NCBI GenBank assembly: GCA_016800925.1
Contig: JABCPU010000371.1
Coordinates: forward strand, 1 to 64,000
DNA length: 64,000 nucleotides
Source of the DNA: Suillus spraguei
Lineage: Eukaryota; Basidiomycota; Agaricomycetes; Boletales; Suillaceae
Direction of reading: 5' to 3'
Shown here: positions 13,329-26,579 of the stretch, one piece after another
Layout: each line of letters starts with the position of its first letter
How positions within the stretch are numbered: position 1 is the first letter of the stretch
The notes under the pieces: model-generated
The model's input: the letters and a program-made list of their open reading frames with translations, nothing else
What the model was told of the DNA's origin: nothing
Databases searched by the model: none
Position numbers and translations under genes: made by a program

Positions 13329-14254
13329 TCAATTCGTGCGAAGACGTTTCTTGGCACTCCCGTTCGCATGGCCATTAGTGGCCGCATCATCCACAGTCGA
13401 GAAGTAGTCTATAGATCCTATGGGGTCCGGTTTGATGGTTTTATCACCCTCATTCCAGCCCAAAGGACAGACCTCTCCATGTTCCTCCTGCAAAATATGC
13501 AGTGAAATGTTACGATGCACAAAGAAAAAAATCATACCACAAATTGGAAGGCCTTGAGAAGACGGATGGTTTCGTCCACAGATCGGCCGACGGGCAGATC
13601 ATTAACGGTAATTTGCCTATTTAAAAACGTCGGTTACTAGACTAATCCAGAATTTACGGAGACCTACCTGACAATACCCTTGGGGTCGATGATAAACAAA
13701 CCACGTAGTGCGATGCCTTCTTCCTCGATGAGGACACCATAGTCCTTGGATATTGACATATTCCTGTCCGCAATCAAAGGTAACTTGAGGTCAGGTCCAA
13801 TGCCGCCCTGCTTCCGCGGTTGCTGCGCCCATGCAAAATGGGAATACTGGGAATCCGTGGAAACACCTATGGAGCCATCAGAACGCATCTAATAGACTAC
13901 AAAAATAATTCCAAACTAACCGAGAACAGATGCGTTCAGCGCTTTGAATTGGGGAAGCGCATCATTGAAAGCCAAGATCTCGGTTGGACAGACGAATGTG
14001 AAATCCCTGTTGGTGTGATGATGACAATGGTGAGAATATAGTACTCGAGGACGGATAGTATCCTCACATTGGGTAGAAGAAAAGAATTACCCTTGGAGAT
14101 GATTCTAATGTTAGCTCCTCCTCTCACGAATGTCTGACGCCCAAGACGCTTACCATTGGCCCAGGTATTCGGACAGGGAGACCTCCTTGAATTCAGCCTC
14201 TACGACGGCAGGAGCTGTAAAGGCTGGTGCTGGGCGCTGAACAAAGACGGCCAT
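13329..14254 (-). CDS. TSA1: typical 2-Cys peroxiredoxin (Tsa1/Prx1 class)
   Basis: This enzyme reduces hydrogen peroxide and organic peroxides in the cytosol with electrons from thioredoxin. The start [12 protein letters not shown] is followed by SLSEYLGQW. Two introns then interrupt the region before the active site, and the exon junctions restore [14 protein letters not shown], which holds the peroxidatic cysteine. The conserved [13 protein letters not shown] and [13 protein letters not shown] blocks follow. The resolving cysteine lies in GEVCPLGW, which marks the typical 2-Cys class. The tail after the resolving cysteine is longer than usual and ends in a Lys/Arg-rich KKRLRTN that could act as a nuclear signal (inference). 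Five or so exons with short introns are needed. The class is certain; the yeast symbol is given by analogy. Confidence 0.93.
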
Positions 14255-15181
14255 TTTGTGATGCGCAAATGAACAGGCGAGTTGTTCAAGTAGCGTCAGT
14301 GCGAAGATTTTAAATCTAATGAGCCGACGCGTTATGTGTTTTTATTTGGCTGGTCCATGGACCAATCAAACAAATCACCGTCTCCACCTTCTTCGGTTCG
14401 GAAGCGACCGAAAAGTGTGCCTTAGACACTTGGAGTAGGTACTAGTAGTAGCCTAGGGTCGATGTGATAAAGGCTACGACGAATAGCGAATAGCCGTCTA
14501 CGCTTGGGTTCGCATCTCCCAGACCACTCGTATGAGTCAATATCAACCAGCGCAAGGCTTATTATGCATATGGGGTGCGTAATTTTATGAGACTTGAGCT
14601 ACCCTGCCGGTGGGTAATGGTTGGCTACTGGACGCAGTTACAGTCGTGCGATTACTGCAGTCTGCGATGGAACCTGTACTCCCACTAGGTCAGTATAGGC
14701 TCAGCATTTGCTTCGGATCCACGTCCTATGCGCAAATTGGACCCTTCATTGTCTCCAATTTCCCCTCTGTTTTGCATATGTTCCAAGATCTTACCCTTGA
14801 TAAGACCGTTCTAGACCTTTGCGGCCGCACACGTACACGGAATATTTACGTCAAATGTTGTATATTACATAAGAATTGTTTTGCAAGCACTTGTACTATG
14901 TCTTCATCTCATCTTTCTGTCAGTTCACTGAGTGACCAAGTCAGAACTCAGGTAGCTATAATTGCATCACAAGTGACCTTTTTTGCTTCTATCAATTTAG
15001 ATCATATGCCGGTAACGTGAACAAACCACTAGCATGGTGTGCATGATGCATGACACATGATCGGACTCATTGCAATTGACGCCGGCCCCATATACTGTAC
15101 TCCTGCCAGTGGGCCCATATTATGGTTCACCCTCTCAAGGAGCCCTTCTCGAACTTCGTGACCTTGTAACAACAGTCAACG
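14255..15181. other. intergenic region between divergent genes
   Basis: This is the shared upstream region of the 2-Cys peroxiredoxin gene and the GPI-anchor-like protein gene. One open frame of about 136 codons (14610-15020, +) shows no recognisable motif and has a composition like non-coding DNA. I do not call it a gene. Confidence 0.4.
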
Positions 15182-16005
15182 ATGCATGTTCATTCAATCT
15201 ACCTCGTAATCCTGTCATTTGCTACTACCCTTGTCTCATCTCGTCCAAGCGCTTCTTATCCACTGACCCAGTCTTTTCGGGCGCTGTCGAGTCCGTCGTA
15301 CAAAAGACAATATGAAAGCAGCTCCGTTCCTTCGCAGTGCATCTCAACCTGCGATCTTGTCCAAAACGAAGTGAATGCTGTAAGTTTGCATTGCTGACCT
15401 TCAAGTTGTCCATGTTGATGTGGCTCTCATCCAGGGATGTCCTATGACCGCATGCTGCACCCAGTCTTTTGGAACAAGCTACTACGACTGCCTCTTATGC
15501 ATCGGAACTGCACTTAACGCTACGGATTATACACAGGCACAAGCTGATATAGACCGTAAGTTCAGCTTCACATGAGTAAGGCCCATGTGAGCCAATCGCC
15601 TGATTAATATATACACCAGAATTCTATGTCTCTTGCTATGATGATGGATATTCACTCCAACTTGAAGGGCGCGCTTTCCCTGGTCAAGATCTGTCCCGCG
15701 CTCGCACAACTTCTTCCCGTGCTAAAACTGCCACTACCGATACTACTACTTCTGCCATCGTCGGTACTACTACTTCACCTACATCCGTATCGTCACCTAA
15801 TACGTCCATCTCAGCGACCACTACATTGCCTTCCAGTGCTTCGTCTGCCTCGTCTGGGCCGTCGACCTCTGTCAACAGCACTGCTTCCTCCACCCCCGGG
15901 TCTATACCCTCCGATAGTGCTGCGCAGGGGCTAAGCGCAGGAGGAAGCAGAGTCTGGGCTTTGGTTGCTGCTGTTATAGGATTGATCGTGCTGTGGAACA
16001 GCTGA
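15182..16005 (+). CDS. secreted Cys-rich protein with Ser/Thr stalk, probably GPI-anchored
   Basis: Three exons carry two short introns. The protein starts with a hydrophobic signal peptide (IYLVILSFATTLVSS). A Cys-rich domain of about 90 residues follows, with pairs such as CISTC, ACCTQ and DCLLCIG and a later VSCYDD. A long Ser/Thr-rich, presumably O-glycosylated stalk comes next. The protein ends in a small-residue site followed by a hydrophobic tail (VWALVAAVIGLIVLWNS), the pattern of a GPI-anchor addition signal. The overall design is that of a fungal cell-surface or wall protein. I do not recognise the Cys-rich domain as a named family. Its function is unknown. Confidence 0.8.
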
Positions 16006-16627
16006 TTGGTAAACCTACGATTTTTTCTTCTGTGATTCATTGATATTATTGTGCTCGCCACCATAAGACTGATGCACGATACGGCTCATGCAGCTGCGGT
16101 TGGTACACGCACATGACTGGTATTAGCATCAAGTAAAATAGCACAGATTGAAGGCCTTGAAATATTGTAATGACTGACTTGAAATACACCGTTATTTGAA
16201 ACACTCTTCAACCACAAGTCGACCCAAGGTATTGGCAACCGGCACGTGCCTTCATGCTCATGCATAGGAAAACTTAGTCGAAACGACGAGGAAGTACGAA
16301 GCTTCTACTAAGTGGTAGCTGATAGCATGATTCACGCCTTTTCCCAACCTTATTACATTTTGGGGGGTTCTCCCATATTGAAAACCCGGGATGGTGGTTT
16401 TCCCTGCAATCGCTCTTCCTATGATTCAGGGGTTTGGAAGGGATGAAACTTGAAGGATTCAGAGATATGACAGATGGGAACACTTCGAAGCTGCCGTTCA
16501 TTGTCTAATTACAACACTGATTCGTACCTCTCATGTGAATATACTCTTCAAATCACACGAATAAAAGATGAGCGGTGAGAGAAACTGAATGTATTCACAA
16601 ACAGAAATATTAACTCTGGTGGATAAT
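16006..16627. other. intergenic between convergent genes
   Basis: This stretch holds the 3' flanks of the surface-protein gene and the minus-strand metalloprotease gene. There are only short open frames and I see no RNA gene or repeat. Confidence 0.5.
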
Positions 16628-18197
16628 CTACGACCATCCAGGAGAAACCTCCCTGAACCGTCTCACATAGTCCTGCATACCTGCGCATTGAGGACTACTA
16701 GCTTGTGTGGTATAGGCCCCTGGTACTAGTTCCTCGAGATGCTAACGGAAAAGTGAGACCATGAAGTTCAAAGTAGAAACACTACACTGACTTTGATTCT
16801 CCGCTCCGCACCAGGGTGCGTGCGCAAGAATTCTAGACTTGTTGCTCCATGCGCCTTTTCATGTTGTGCGAGTCGCGCATGCATTCTGTAACATCGCACA
16901 CATAAGTCAGACAACGGAAAACCCAAATCACTCACTCCACAGCAGCCTGGGGGTCAAAACATGCCTTTGCAGTGAGCTGCATGCCGATAGTATCGGCTAC
17001 GTCCCTGACGTCAGCATTTCCATGATTATGACTAGAAGAAACGCACCCTCATATTCCTGAGTCCGCGAATTGGGTAGCTCCAGTAGCAACGTGCTTATGA
17101 GGTTGGTGATTCCAAAATCGAACCCAAAGATTGTTTGCAGAAGAACTGCTATCGCCAGGAATACTTTAGAGGATGAATAGCGTTCAGAAGCATGTCGAGC
17201 AACTGGTAAAGGGGCGTTAAGAGTGTACGTGCATATTGTATCATGCCATCATACCCACGTGAGCGATCTCTGTCGAATAATTTGAGTTGCGCAGATTATC
17301 TTTGGCAGAATCGCGTACCATGTCCAAGAACAGCAGCCAAACCCTGTTCATCCTTGCATATAGGTAATATTCCGGTGAAGACTACGATATTTCCTGTGAC
17401 CACATATATGTAAAGGTTCGCTGGTGGAGGTAGCTCGAGAGCGAACCAAAGGTGGCCATAGCGTTTACAACGGATGGATCATTTACAACAAGCAAATTCC
17501 ATTCTTTACCTCCGCTTTCTGGGGTAGACGACTCCCCGGAAGGTCTTCCAGTGGTGAATGAGTCCTCGCTCCAGAAGTCATCTAATGCTTCTACTAGTGA
17601 CCGGCGAGGCTCGCTAGAACGCAAGTGGCCAAGATCCGATGATTCAAGGACACGATTAACAACTCGTTGGACATGTTGTGTTATAGGATGATTGGAAGGT
17701 AGTATCTTGCCTCGGAATTCAGTCAAGAGTTCATCATATGCCGCCTGTGCAAGCTGCAAGGGGAAATATGAGCGTGTGTTCCTTCAGGCTAAGATTTTCT
17801 CACTTTGGTTTCGTACTTTGGACTGATATCCATAAATCGCCATCTACCTGTTTCCGGGACTTGTTCTAAACTTAAGGGCTAAAGTGAGACATGATATGAC
17901 AAGCAGTGCACTGAACACGTACTGCACGACATAATATGTTCCTGCGACTGCAGCAAGTGCAATTACAATCTTCATGCGATTGTCTATTGCCTCTCCCGAT
18001 GGATTCCGGTGCTGTTCGGACGGAAAGCGCGTGTACTGAGCATGTCGAGGAGATGATGTCGAGAGCTGGCGCAGGGGAGCTGAACGAAGGCTGTGTGCCG
18101 GTAGTCGAGCTCGTAGGTAGTTTCCAGCAAGGACTGGCAGGCCCTGAGTACCACGCGACTTCTGCAGGATAGTAGTCCAGATGCGAGTAGGGAACAT
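16628..18197 (-). CDS. OMA1: mitochondrial M48-family metalloprotease, Oma1-like
   Basis: Oma1 is a zinc metalloprotease of the mitochondrial inner membrane that acts in quality control and stress response. The N-terminus (MFPTRIWTTILQKSRG) is rich in Arg, Ser and Leu without acidic residues, as expected of a mitochondrial presequence. A hydrophobic segment around residues 90-120 would span the membrane. The peptidase domain follows with VVFTGILP, CKDEQGLAAVLG and the zinc-binding HEIAHV (HExxH). An intron splits that motif directly after its first His, and a second intron lies right behind it. The third zinc-ligand region is seen as an EADTIGM-like block, and the C-terminus has FLRTHPGAERRIK. 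The usual HEIGH has become HEIAH, which keeps the catalytic Glu and both His residues. Six or more short introns are required. The start at 18197 was chosen because it begins the presequence; an ATG at 18236 is in frame upstream. Confidence 0.88.
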
Positions 18198-18303
18198 TGC
18201 GAATGGGGAGATGAATGTCAAAGCTTCAAATTGCAAGTGTCTATGTACTTAATCCATTGGCACTTATAACAGCTAGAGCTATCTACAAGCCCTGTGTCAT
18301 CGA

Positions 18304-18385
18304 TCGGATATGGTGTAATGGTTAACATTACCGCCTCTCATTGATGGGTTCGCGGTAGCCCGGGGTTCGATTCCCCGTATCCGAA
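18304..18385 (+). tRNA. tRNA-Glu (anticodon CTC) with 10-nt intron
   Basis: Acceptor arms TCGGATA and TATCCGA pair fully. The D stem GTGT/ACAT closes a loop with GG. The anticodon stem ACCGC/GCGGT closes a loop with anticodon CTC at 18337-18339. A 10-nt intron (18341-18350) follows position 37, the canonical place. The T arm CGGGG-TTCGATT-CCCCG is perfect and contains the B box. A T-rich run shortly downstream can end Pol III transcription. The discriminator base is A at 18385. Confidence 0.95.
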
Positions 18386-19798
18386 CGTTTTGTTCTCATC
18401 GTTTTTTTCAACCATGATACTCTTCATCATTTCTCAACCTTGTGAAAATTTGACACACAACTTACTACTTTTTTTATTGTAACATACGTTCTCGTAACTT
18501 TTGGGCGGCTTCTGATGAACGTTGTGATAACATTTAGTGGCCGACCTCCTAGGTTTTCAGCTGCGGAATCGTGCGGAATCTGGATGGCCTCTCAATCAGA
18601 GGGCACGAATACGTTTAGACTACCAGCAATGGCACTCGAGTTCACTCATATTATGCCTCCAAACTTTACTATTGTCTTCATGTTCTCTATCGTAGTAAAC
18701 CGTTTCGAATTTTCCGAGTCGTCTATGAGGCCGCCTGTCAAGGCTAGACCAGCCAAGTTCACATAGCATAAACTGACTCGGACGTCTGCTTTCTTTCGTT
18801 TCGGTATTGCCTCTTGTCACCTCCATCGTTGCTTTGAAGCCTATTTCCTTCGCGTGAATATGTCCTCCCGAGAATAAAAGGTCAGCTGTGTGGAAGGCAG
18901 TCCCGAGCAAGTTCGTCATTACTGGCTATATGATGCACAGCACTATAGCATGATCTAGTGAGGAAAGATGAAACCAGACCATCCCGATACGGACAATTTC
19001 AATAGCTATACGACGGAGTTTATCATCGATTCTGACCCAATTCTGGGTGCATCTTCTTCTTGAGTACCTTGCTTGGTATGTGTGGATCAAGGGATGAGGT
19101 AGTGTATGTCAAGCGCACCTCCCGTTCGTAAATATCGCATTCCCTTGCGCAAGTTGAAGACTAAACCGGAGGAGGTGCTTCGTTAAGGTCGCACAGCACG
19201 CTGCGGACGAGAATCTGAGGTGAATCTAGATCAGTGGCCAGATTGTAGGCCGCGAACACGCCACTGACTATGCACGGAAGTGTATTGAGTAGTATATCAG
19301 GGCGGCTTTCGTGGGTAATGGGATGGTGTTGCACACGGATGGGTCCGACAGGCACGGGCAGTCACCCAGCGGTGGGCGCGTGGGCGACACAAGGCTGTAC
19401 GCCCCCGAACTTTGAGCTAGAATGAAGTGAAGCCAGAATTATCGTCGTCTGCGCTACTCATGCTTTGTGATGTGACTAAGGGTCTGCTCTGAGCAGTCTT
19501 TGAGAATAGAATACAGTTATTGCTCTCGTCGTCGATGGGTGATTCAGTATAAGGTATCGGGTTTTCATGATGTGTCAAATGAGTGACAGTGTGGATAAGA
19601 TTAGATTACATCCCATGCACTCAGGTGCACCGTTCAAGTTGATCAGGCACCAAACACATTCAATAATACCCGTCATCTCATTCTCCTCACCGTCAACAAC
19701 AGCATTCAACCACAGTCCATCAACGTAACGCGTTCTCCAGAGACAACTGTATACCATACTACTCGCATACCTGTATGTAAATTTGTATTTTCCTTTAC
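18386..19798. other. intergenic region with only weak open frames
   Basis: Two minus-strand open frames (18620-18919, 99 codons; 19161-19355, 64 codons) have no recognisable motif. They could be exons of an unidentified minus-strand gene, but I cannot join them convincingly. The right end is the upstream region of the WD40 gene. Confidence 0.35.
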
Positions 19799-22700
19799 AT
19801 GGCACCTCCCAGGCGTAGGGTATCATATGTGATACCTCCACCCACGGACGACGTTCCACGGCTTAGGCTACCACCACTTGGAATCCTCCGCAATGGCTCA
19901 ATACGCCCACTCCTCATACCCTCTCATACATCACTAGCCGATTCCAAGAATATTTCGGAGAATTCTCATCCAAGGCATCGACTGGGCGCCATGTCCCTTG
20001 CGCTCGACACAACCACGCGTCTCGAAGGTCGGGACACACCGGAAGGCATCCTTTATACTGGTGGAAGGGATGGATTGATCATATCATGGGATTTGGGACT
20101 TCCGTTCAAGCGGAGACTCGATGGCAGGCACCGCAGAGACCGGTTGGACAGCTGGGAAATGTTGACGGGGATGGGAGATGAAATACTTGCTGAGGAGGCC
20201 GAGGAAGACGAGCAACGAGATGGTGATGTGCTAGGAGATGTAAAGGAGAATGGAGGACGAAAACGAAGAGGCAGCACAACGGACCAGTTACCGTACGAAC
20301 TTCAGTGGCAATTGGACACCGATGCGTTGACATCAGGATCGGTGAGACATCCTATTTATCATGTTGCGTGTAACTGGAAGCATCCCTTGTAGCCTTCTGG
20401 CTTCCGTCAGTGCGCACAGACCCACACAGACTGGGTAAATGATCTCTTGCTTTGTAATTATAATCAGACAAGTAAGCACATAGGATGCAGTGACGCGTCA
20501 ATGGGCTGACTATAAGCAGTTGTTTCTGCATCATCTGACGGAACCATCAAGGCCTGGCATCCCCATGCTATTTCTCCCAGTGACCCCTCTGCAATAGGAT
20601 CTCACGCCGATTATGCACGCTGTCTTACTCTTTGGTATGCATTCCTCGAATATAATGGTTCATGCTAACATGTGTCTAGCCGTGAACAGAATTGGATAGC
20701 TTCTGGTTCATTTGACCGGACCATTAAACTCTGGGATCTTACCCGAGCATCGATGACGCCCGAACCATTCCTTACCCTCAACCCACCTGATACTACTGCG
20801 CCAAAAGCCTCTGTATATGCAATAGCCTCCGACCCGTACGGACATGCCATCGCAAGTGGATCTCCGGAACGTGTTATCAGGATGTGGGACCCGCGGTCGG
20901 GAAAGAGGACAGGGAAGCTAGTTGGTCATACGGACAATATTAGAGCCATTCTTATTTCAGAGGATGCGCGATACGTAAGTTATGAATAGTTCGACAATGA
21001 CATGTTCTAATGAGTTTGGCAAGCTCCTCACAGGTTCTGCAGATGGTATGTAATTCATCATGATCTTAAATATTTTTCCTGAATAGTTGTATCGCTAGCA
21101 TCCATCAAGTTATGGTCATTGTCATCTCAGCGATGCCTCCATACGTTCGCATACCACACAGATTCTGTTTGGTCTCTACATTCGACGCATCCCTCACTCG
21201 AGGTGTTCTACTCTGGCGACAAGTCGGGTATTGTGTGCAAAGTTGATGTGGAGGGATGCGCAGACGTTTCGGACGGTACCTGCATCACCGTTGCGCGGGA
21301 ATCTTCTGTTGAAGTCGGGGAAGGCATCAATAAAATCGTGACCGCAGATGACGGCCTTCTTTGGACCGCCTCTGGTAAATCAAGCATCAGTCGCTGGAAG
21401 CTACCGAAACCCGTACCGAAGCGCGTCTTAGATGAAGAGAGAGAAATTATTTCTGATAGCTCCTTTACTACGATCTCGAGGAGACAAGTTTCCCTTGGAC
21501 GTGACTCTATGCAGTGGTCTGCACCACCGTCAATACATCAAGGTGCACTTGCAATTCTAAGTTAAATTTTCAATACTGAGCTACCGACTAGTTCGTAGAG
21601 ATGACGCGACAGCAGCTTACCCTGGGGTACCGCTCGCATCTTTTGTACGACTCACCTCTCCTGATGGTCCTTTCTGCTCTTCTTCATTCGCTCTGCGTGG
21701 ACGCGATCCCGAGGTTGCAACATTATACTCTGCTGCGTCCATCGCCTCCGTTCCGGGAGGACGTTTACCACTCCATGCTGTCGTTCACAACTCTTCTACC
21801 CTCATGCCCCCCAACACTCTGCGGAGCATGAAAAGTGAGATATCAATGGCCCTAACTGTTGATGCAGTGCAAGACCCTCGAACAGCATATGAAGCCCGAG
21901 AGTTCGCTGCTGATGCTGAGCCTTTCAATGCAAACCCAGATGCAGTGATAGCAGGCTCTCCTGGCCTCGTGCGAGCCATCTTGCTGAACGATCGGATGCA
22001 TGCGTTAACGGTGGATACGACAGGTGAGGTCGCTGTGTGGGATATCGTGCGAGGAGTCTGCAAAGGTTGGTTTGCCCGCGAGGAGGTGCGTGCGGCGAGT
22101 AGATCATGCAGTACTTCCAGCAGTGGGCCCCGTCGTGACAGCGGGAGTGTGACAGGGGGTGACAAAGAACGAAGTCCTCGTGAGGCGCTTGAGGCAGTCC
22201 GAGAGCGCATTGAGGGTGATGCTGTCAGTTCATCTTGGTCGTCTGTGGACACGAAAACCGGTGTCCTTACTGTGCATATCAACGAGCGCTGTTTCGATTC
22301 AGAGATATATGCAGATGAAGCTGGCTTTGATCATGACAAGCAATTTGGCGATGAACTCCGATGTAAGGATGCTTTTCTTCGTGTTAACAATCATCTGATC
22401 TGGACACGCATTTCAGTTAACATTGGAAGGTGGGTCCTGCGAAATTTGTTTCTCGGCTTCATTCGCGAGGAGCAACGTATTCGTCGTAAACGCGACACCC
22501 ACGGTTCCGAGACTGGTCACTCTGCTATACAGCGCACTGCGGCCCCACCATCGTTGGAATTGAACGGAAACTCTTCCAGTTCTACGCTGCACCATTCCTT
22601 CGAGTCTTCAACAAGGCCGCCGCGAGTTCTTGTTAGCAGTGCGGTTGTCATATCAACCACTTGTTTGCCCGCTGTCCTGCCTTCACTTCCCTCTTTCACA

Positions 22701-23954
22701 CGACCCAGCCCTCTTCTTACCCCAATGATACAGCTTGTTCAGCTGAAATCTCCTCCACCGTTATCCATCATCTCTCAATTACCTCCTAACGACACCACCC
22801 CTGGTCCTCGACCAATACGCACCCAAGGCCTTGATCCAGTGGCTTCGCTCCCTAGCGCGCCTCGGGACATGGATTATTTCTCTCCCCACCCCTATGCACG
22901 GCGCCAGTCTACGGGAAGCACTGCGCTGTCAGACGCCGGTGATTTTTCTGCATGGAGTGGTCCTTCGAGCGTCCTGACAACACCGACATTAAACACTCCT
23001 GGTGGCAGCAGCGGGTTCATGGGGCGTTTGAAGAGCCTTGGTAAAGGCACTGCGAGAAAAACGATCAGTGAGACGTTGCCAGGTTCACCTATATCTAGCC
23101 CTTCGAGCAATCCGACCTTCACGCCAACCGCTCTAGAGGTGAATTTGATGAATACGAAAATCTGTGTTTGTCTGACTGTTGCTTTGTCTAGGCGCCTACA
23201 GATAGTGTTGAAAAATCGCCTGTACAAGCACTCCTCGCAAACCCTATATCACCTCCCACGTCCAGTGATGCTCCCACTTTGATGTTGCCTCCGGCGATGA
23301 CAATATTGATATCTGATGAAGTATATCCTGGGTGGAGAACGGTGTATAGGGGCAGTGTATCGACCACATGGGCCGACGTGTACAAGTTAGAGTCGACCAT
23401 ACCTCTGTGGCTTGCTGAATACCTGCTATTCAACAAAATTTCGAGTCCGCCTCCTGTGAAGGTCTCTTTTGTATTATTACCCTGGCCAGGCACAGAACAG
23501 GGACATCAGCCACTCCCTGAGTTGCTCAATACGTCAGTGAACTTCATTCATCGTGTGCCGTGTATTCTAAACGTGTTCTTCAGATCACAATCCAAATTAA
23601 CATCAAGCAGGTTCCTCAGAGTTCGCAAGCTGACCCACCATGTAAGTTAATCTCCTGTGTGGGCGATGCAATAGTTAATATCATATGCAGGTTCAGGAAA
23701 AGTTAGACAAAATATCTGGCAGTCCTACATCGACACATCATCCGCCGCATGACGATAATCAAAACTCGCATGATCGTGCTCGAGGTGAAGACCTGTACGA
23801 AATCCTCTGCAATGACTCTGTTCTGCCGCTAGATATGACTTTGGCTGCTGTGCGACATTATTTCTGGCGTCAGGCTGGCGAGCTGGTGATGCACTATCGT
23901 TCTAAAATTCGGACGCAAGTACCGAGTATTGCTGTGCCTTTACAACATATATAA
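19799..23954 (+). CDS. WDR48: WD40-repeat protein, WDR48/UAF1 type
   Basis: WDR48 (UAF1) binds and activates ubiquitin-specific proteases of the USP1/USP12/USP46 type. Fission yeast and filamentous fungi have counterparts. The start [14 protein letters not shown] is typical. WD repeats follow across several exons: [70 protein letters not shown] and [10 protein letters not shown]. After the propeller there is the family's second domain ([32 protein letters not shown]) and a block with [16 protein letters not shown]. The C-terminus ([21 protein letters not shown], then ELVMHYR) matches the SUMO-like domain of this family. An acidic insert (residues about 110-170) and Ser/Pro-rich linkers are longer than in animals. 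About eight to ten introns are needed, and their borders in the 21.5-21.8 kb region are uncertain. Confidence 0.9.
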
Positions 23955-24630
23955 TTTTCTGTAGAACACTCATGTATGTGATATGAGAGACCATTGCGCC
24001 TGTTAGAGTGCTCTCAATACCTTTGTCTCTTACTGCTCTCCACAACATGTGTATATTCGCATCCCACGGTGCGCCAGGAATTCGAGCCAGCATCCAGTCG
24101 GATAGGCAGCAAGAATAACTGTTGGAACTGAGCTTTTCGGGCTGCCTGAAACAGTGCTTGACGTGACACATGATTTCCGGGAACCGAACAAGTAACAGCT
24201 GCTTAGTCATTCCTATAAACTATACCATTTTTTTTTTCCATTTTCATTGCATTGCAATAATGCGTTTATTTCGATCCTAGCTAGTCGCGGCGCGTCCGAG
24301 TCTACCCGTCTCCTTCGCTGTCGGGCAGAACGATGAGCAAGGCGTTCGGGACCCTGTTAAGAGCGCATCATTTAAATAAGTTTTCGATCTCGATTCCCTG
24401 AAAAATCAAAAGTGGTCTCATCCGGTCAAATGATTTAAAGATCTGGCCACTTCAAAGTAAAGTTTATCCACTTTGCGGCATCCACAATCATACTTAACCA
24501 ACGCCCAAGGATCTATCATTTTGTACCAGTACTTGTATTACTTCTAGCTCTCATCGTCACCCAGAAGTGTAGTACCCTCTCCCCATCGATACCAAGCTCA
24601 ATCTTATCCCCAACTACGCACGCACACACA
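23955..24630. other. intergenic, upstream of farnesyl diphosphate synthase copy 1
   Basis: It contains the 3' flank of the WD40 gene and the promoter region of the synthase. A homopolymer T/A tract lies near 24230. Apart from that I see no clear feature. Confidence 0.5.
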
Positions 24631-25979
24631 ATGTCAAAAGCAGACAAGCGTAACAAGTTCCTCGCTGTATTCGAGCGCATCCGCACGGAACTTATTGACC
24701 ACATGAAGTCAGAGAACATGCCTGAGGACGCCGTGACCTGGTTCAACGAGGTAAGTGATCTTTCGTGTATTCTAAGGATAGTGATGTTGATCCACCTACT
24801 TTATTTAATCTCCTCAACTTCCTGCAACCCGCTTCCTTCGATCGGCTAGAACCTTGTTTACAATGTTCCAGGAGGCAAACTCAATCGTGGTATCTCTGTC
24901 GTCGATACTGTTGCTATACTTCTCAACCGACCTCTAACTGACGACGAGTACTTCAAAGCCGCCCTGCTCGGATGGTGCATTGAACTCGTAAGTTTCAGTA
25001 CCTTATCGGCTTCTTACATATACTCAGCCAATATACCCCCTTATGATTATAGCTACAAGCCTTCTTCCTCGTCTCCGATGACATGATGGATGGTTCCATC
25101 TCGCGGCGCGGTCAACCTTGTTGGTACCGCGTCCGTGATGTTCAGGGCCTTGGAAAGGTTCACAACATCGCAATCAACGACTCGTTCATGCTCGAGGGTG
25201 CAATTTACCACCTCCTGAAGTCCCACTTCAAGCGGGAGAGCTACTACGTAGACCTATTGGAGTTGTTCCAGGAGGTATGTCTCTCGCAGTCCCCTACTTC
25301 GTTCTTACCTTCTGACATGGACGTGTTGCAGGTCACGTACAAAACCGAGATGGGCCAGCTCGTCGATTTGATCACTGCTCCAGAAGATAACATCGACATT
25401 CGCAAATACAACCTTGACAAACATACTTTCATCGTGCGCTACAAGACCGCATTCTACTCTTTCTACCTCAGTGTCGCACTCGCCATGCGCATGTGTGGTG
25501 TCCCAGATGTATACGAGCTCAACGGAAAAACCATCGAGGCATACAAAGAGGCTGACCGTATTCTCATTCCTATGGGCGAGTTCTTCCAGGTGCAAGATGA
25601 CTACCTAGACTACCACGGTACCGAGGCAGAAATCGGCAAAATCGGCACGGACATTGTTGACGGCAAATGCTCCTGGTGTGTGTGCACAGCACTCACGTAC
25701 GGCACCGAAGCGCAGAAACAGCTCCTGTATGAGAACTACGGGAAGAAGGGCGCAGATCAGGCTGTGCGGGAGCAAGCTGTGAAGGACATGTACAATGATG
25801 AGCAGGGGCTGAACATTCCCAGGCACTATGAGGAGTATCAGAAGAAGGCGGTGGCGGAGATCAATGCCCTGATTGATCAGATCCCTGAACCCAGTGCGCA
25901 CCAGGCGGTTGAGGGTAACAGGTTGAGGCGGGATGCGTTCCGCGCCTACTTGAGCAAGATTACTGACCGTAAGGCATAG
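24631..25979 (+). CDS. ERG20: farnesyl diphosphate synthase, copy 1
   Basis: This enzyme condenses dimethylallyl and geranyl diphosphate with isopentenyl diphosphate to farnesyl diphosphate, the branch point to sterols, prenylation, dolichol and sesquiterpenes. It acts in the cytosol with magnesium. The first exon (24631-24750) begins [20 protein letters not shown]. Exon 2 begins at 24850 with [14 protein letters not shown]. The first Asp-rich motif is in [15 protein letters not shown], with Phe at both positions 4 and 5 before it, as in standard farnesyl synthases. SRRGQPCWY and the isoprenoid-binding TYKTEMGQL follow. The second Asp-rich motif is in [13 protein letters not shown], followed by [11 protein letters not shown]. 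The length of about 350 residues is normal. It ends at KITDRKA. All catalytic elements are present, so I take this as the housekeeping copy. Confidence 0.96.
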
Positions 25980-26579
25980 AATAGAAGAGTGTATGTAAAA
26001 GATCAATCACCGTAATCGTTACTTGGTTTACATGTTGGAAATATTTGATCATGGGTCCTAGCATGTATTGCGGACTATCCGACAATACTCACATCGCTAA
26101 GACAATCGTGGTTCATCGGACGTACGTGATGGGTACAAAGAAAGCTTCTACTCAGTTGGGTTTCAGCAGCATAAATATGGTGTAATATGTTAGTCACAGG
26201 CCACGTCAACTTGCATGACACGCATAGGTAATGTCAAAATCACGATGACGATAGCAGATCGTTAATACAAAAAAGATTTAGGGCACTAGAGCGTCAATGC
26301 GCATGTTGCGGTGGATAAACAGCTGGCATATGGTGCGCTTGTTGTGATAGGCTCTGGTGGGGTGGCTTTGGGGGCAAGATGTGTGTGACAGCTGTTGCTT
26401 CATCTCTGAATAGTAGCAAGACCCATTTAACGAAGATTAGACAGAATACGAACATGAACAAACACACCCAAAGACAGTCCTGATCAACTCATCTAGCATT
26501 GCTTCTTTCTTTACTTTTTCGTCCTTCGCCTGTGCCCTCGCAACTCTACATGAGGTGATATCAATGCCACGAGGACTAT
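25980..26579. other. intergenic between convergent genes
   Basis: This holds the 3' flanks of the synthase (+) and the zinc-finger gene (-). There are no convincing open frames and no repeats. Confidence 0.5.

Noticed and set aside
14610..15020. Plus-strand open frame of 136 codons between peroxiredoxin and surface-protein genes
   Set aside because: No motif, composition like non-coding DNA, no flanking splice pattern.
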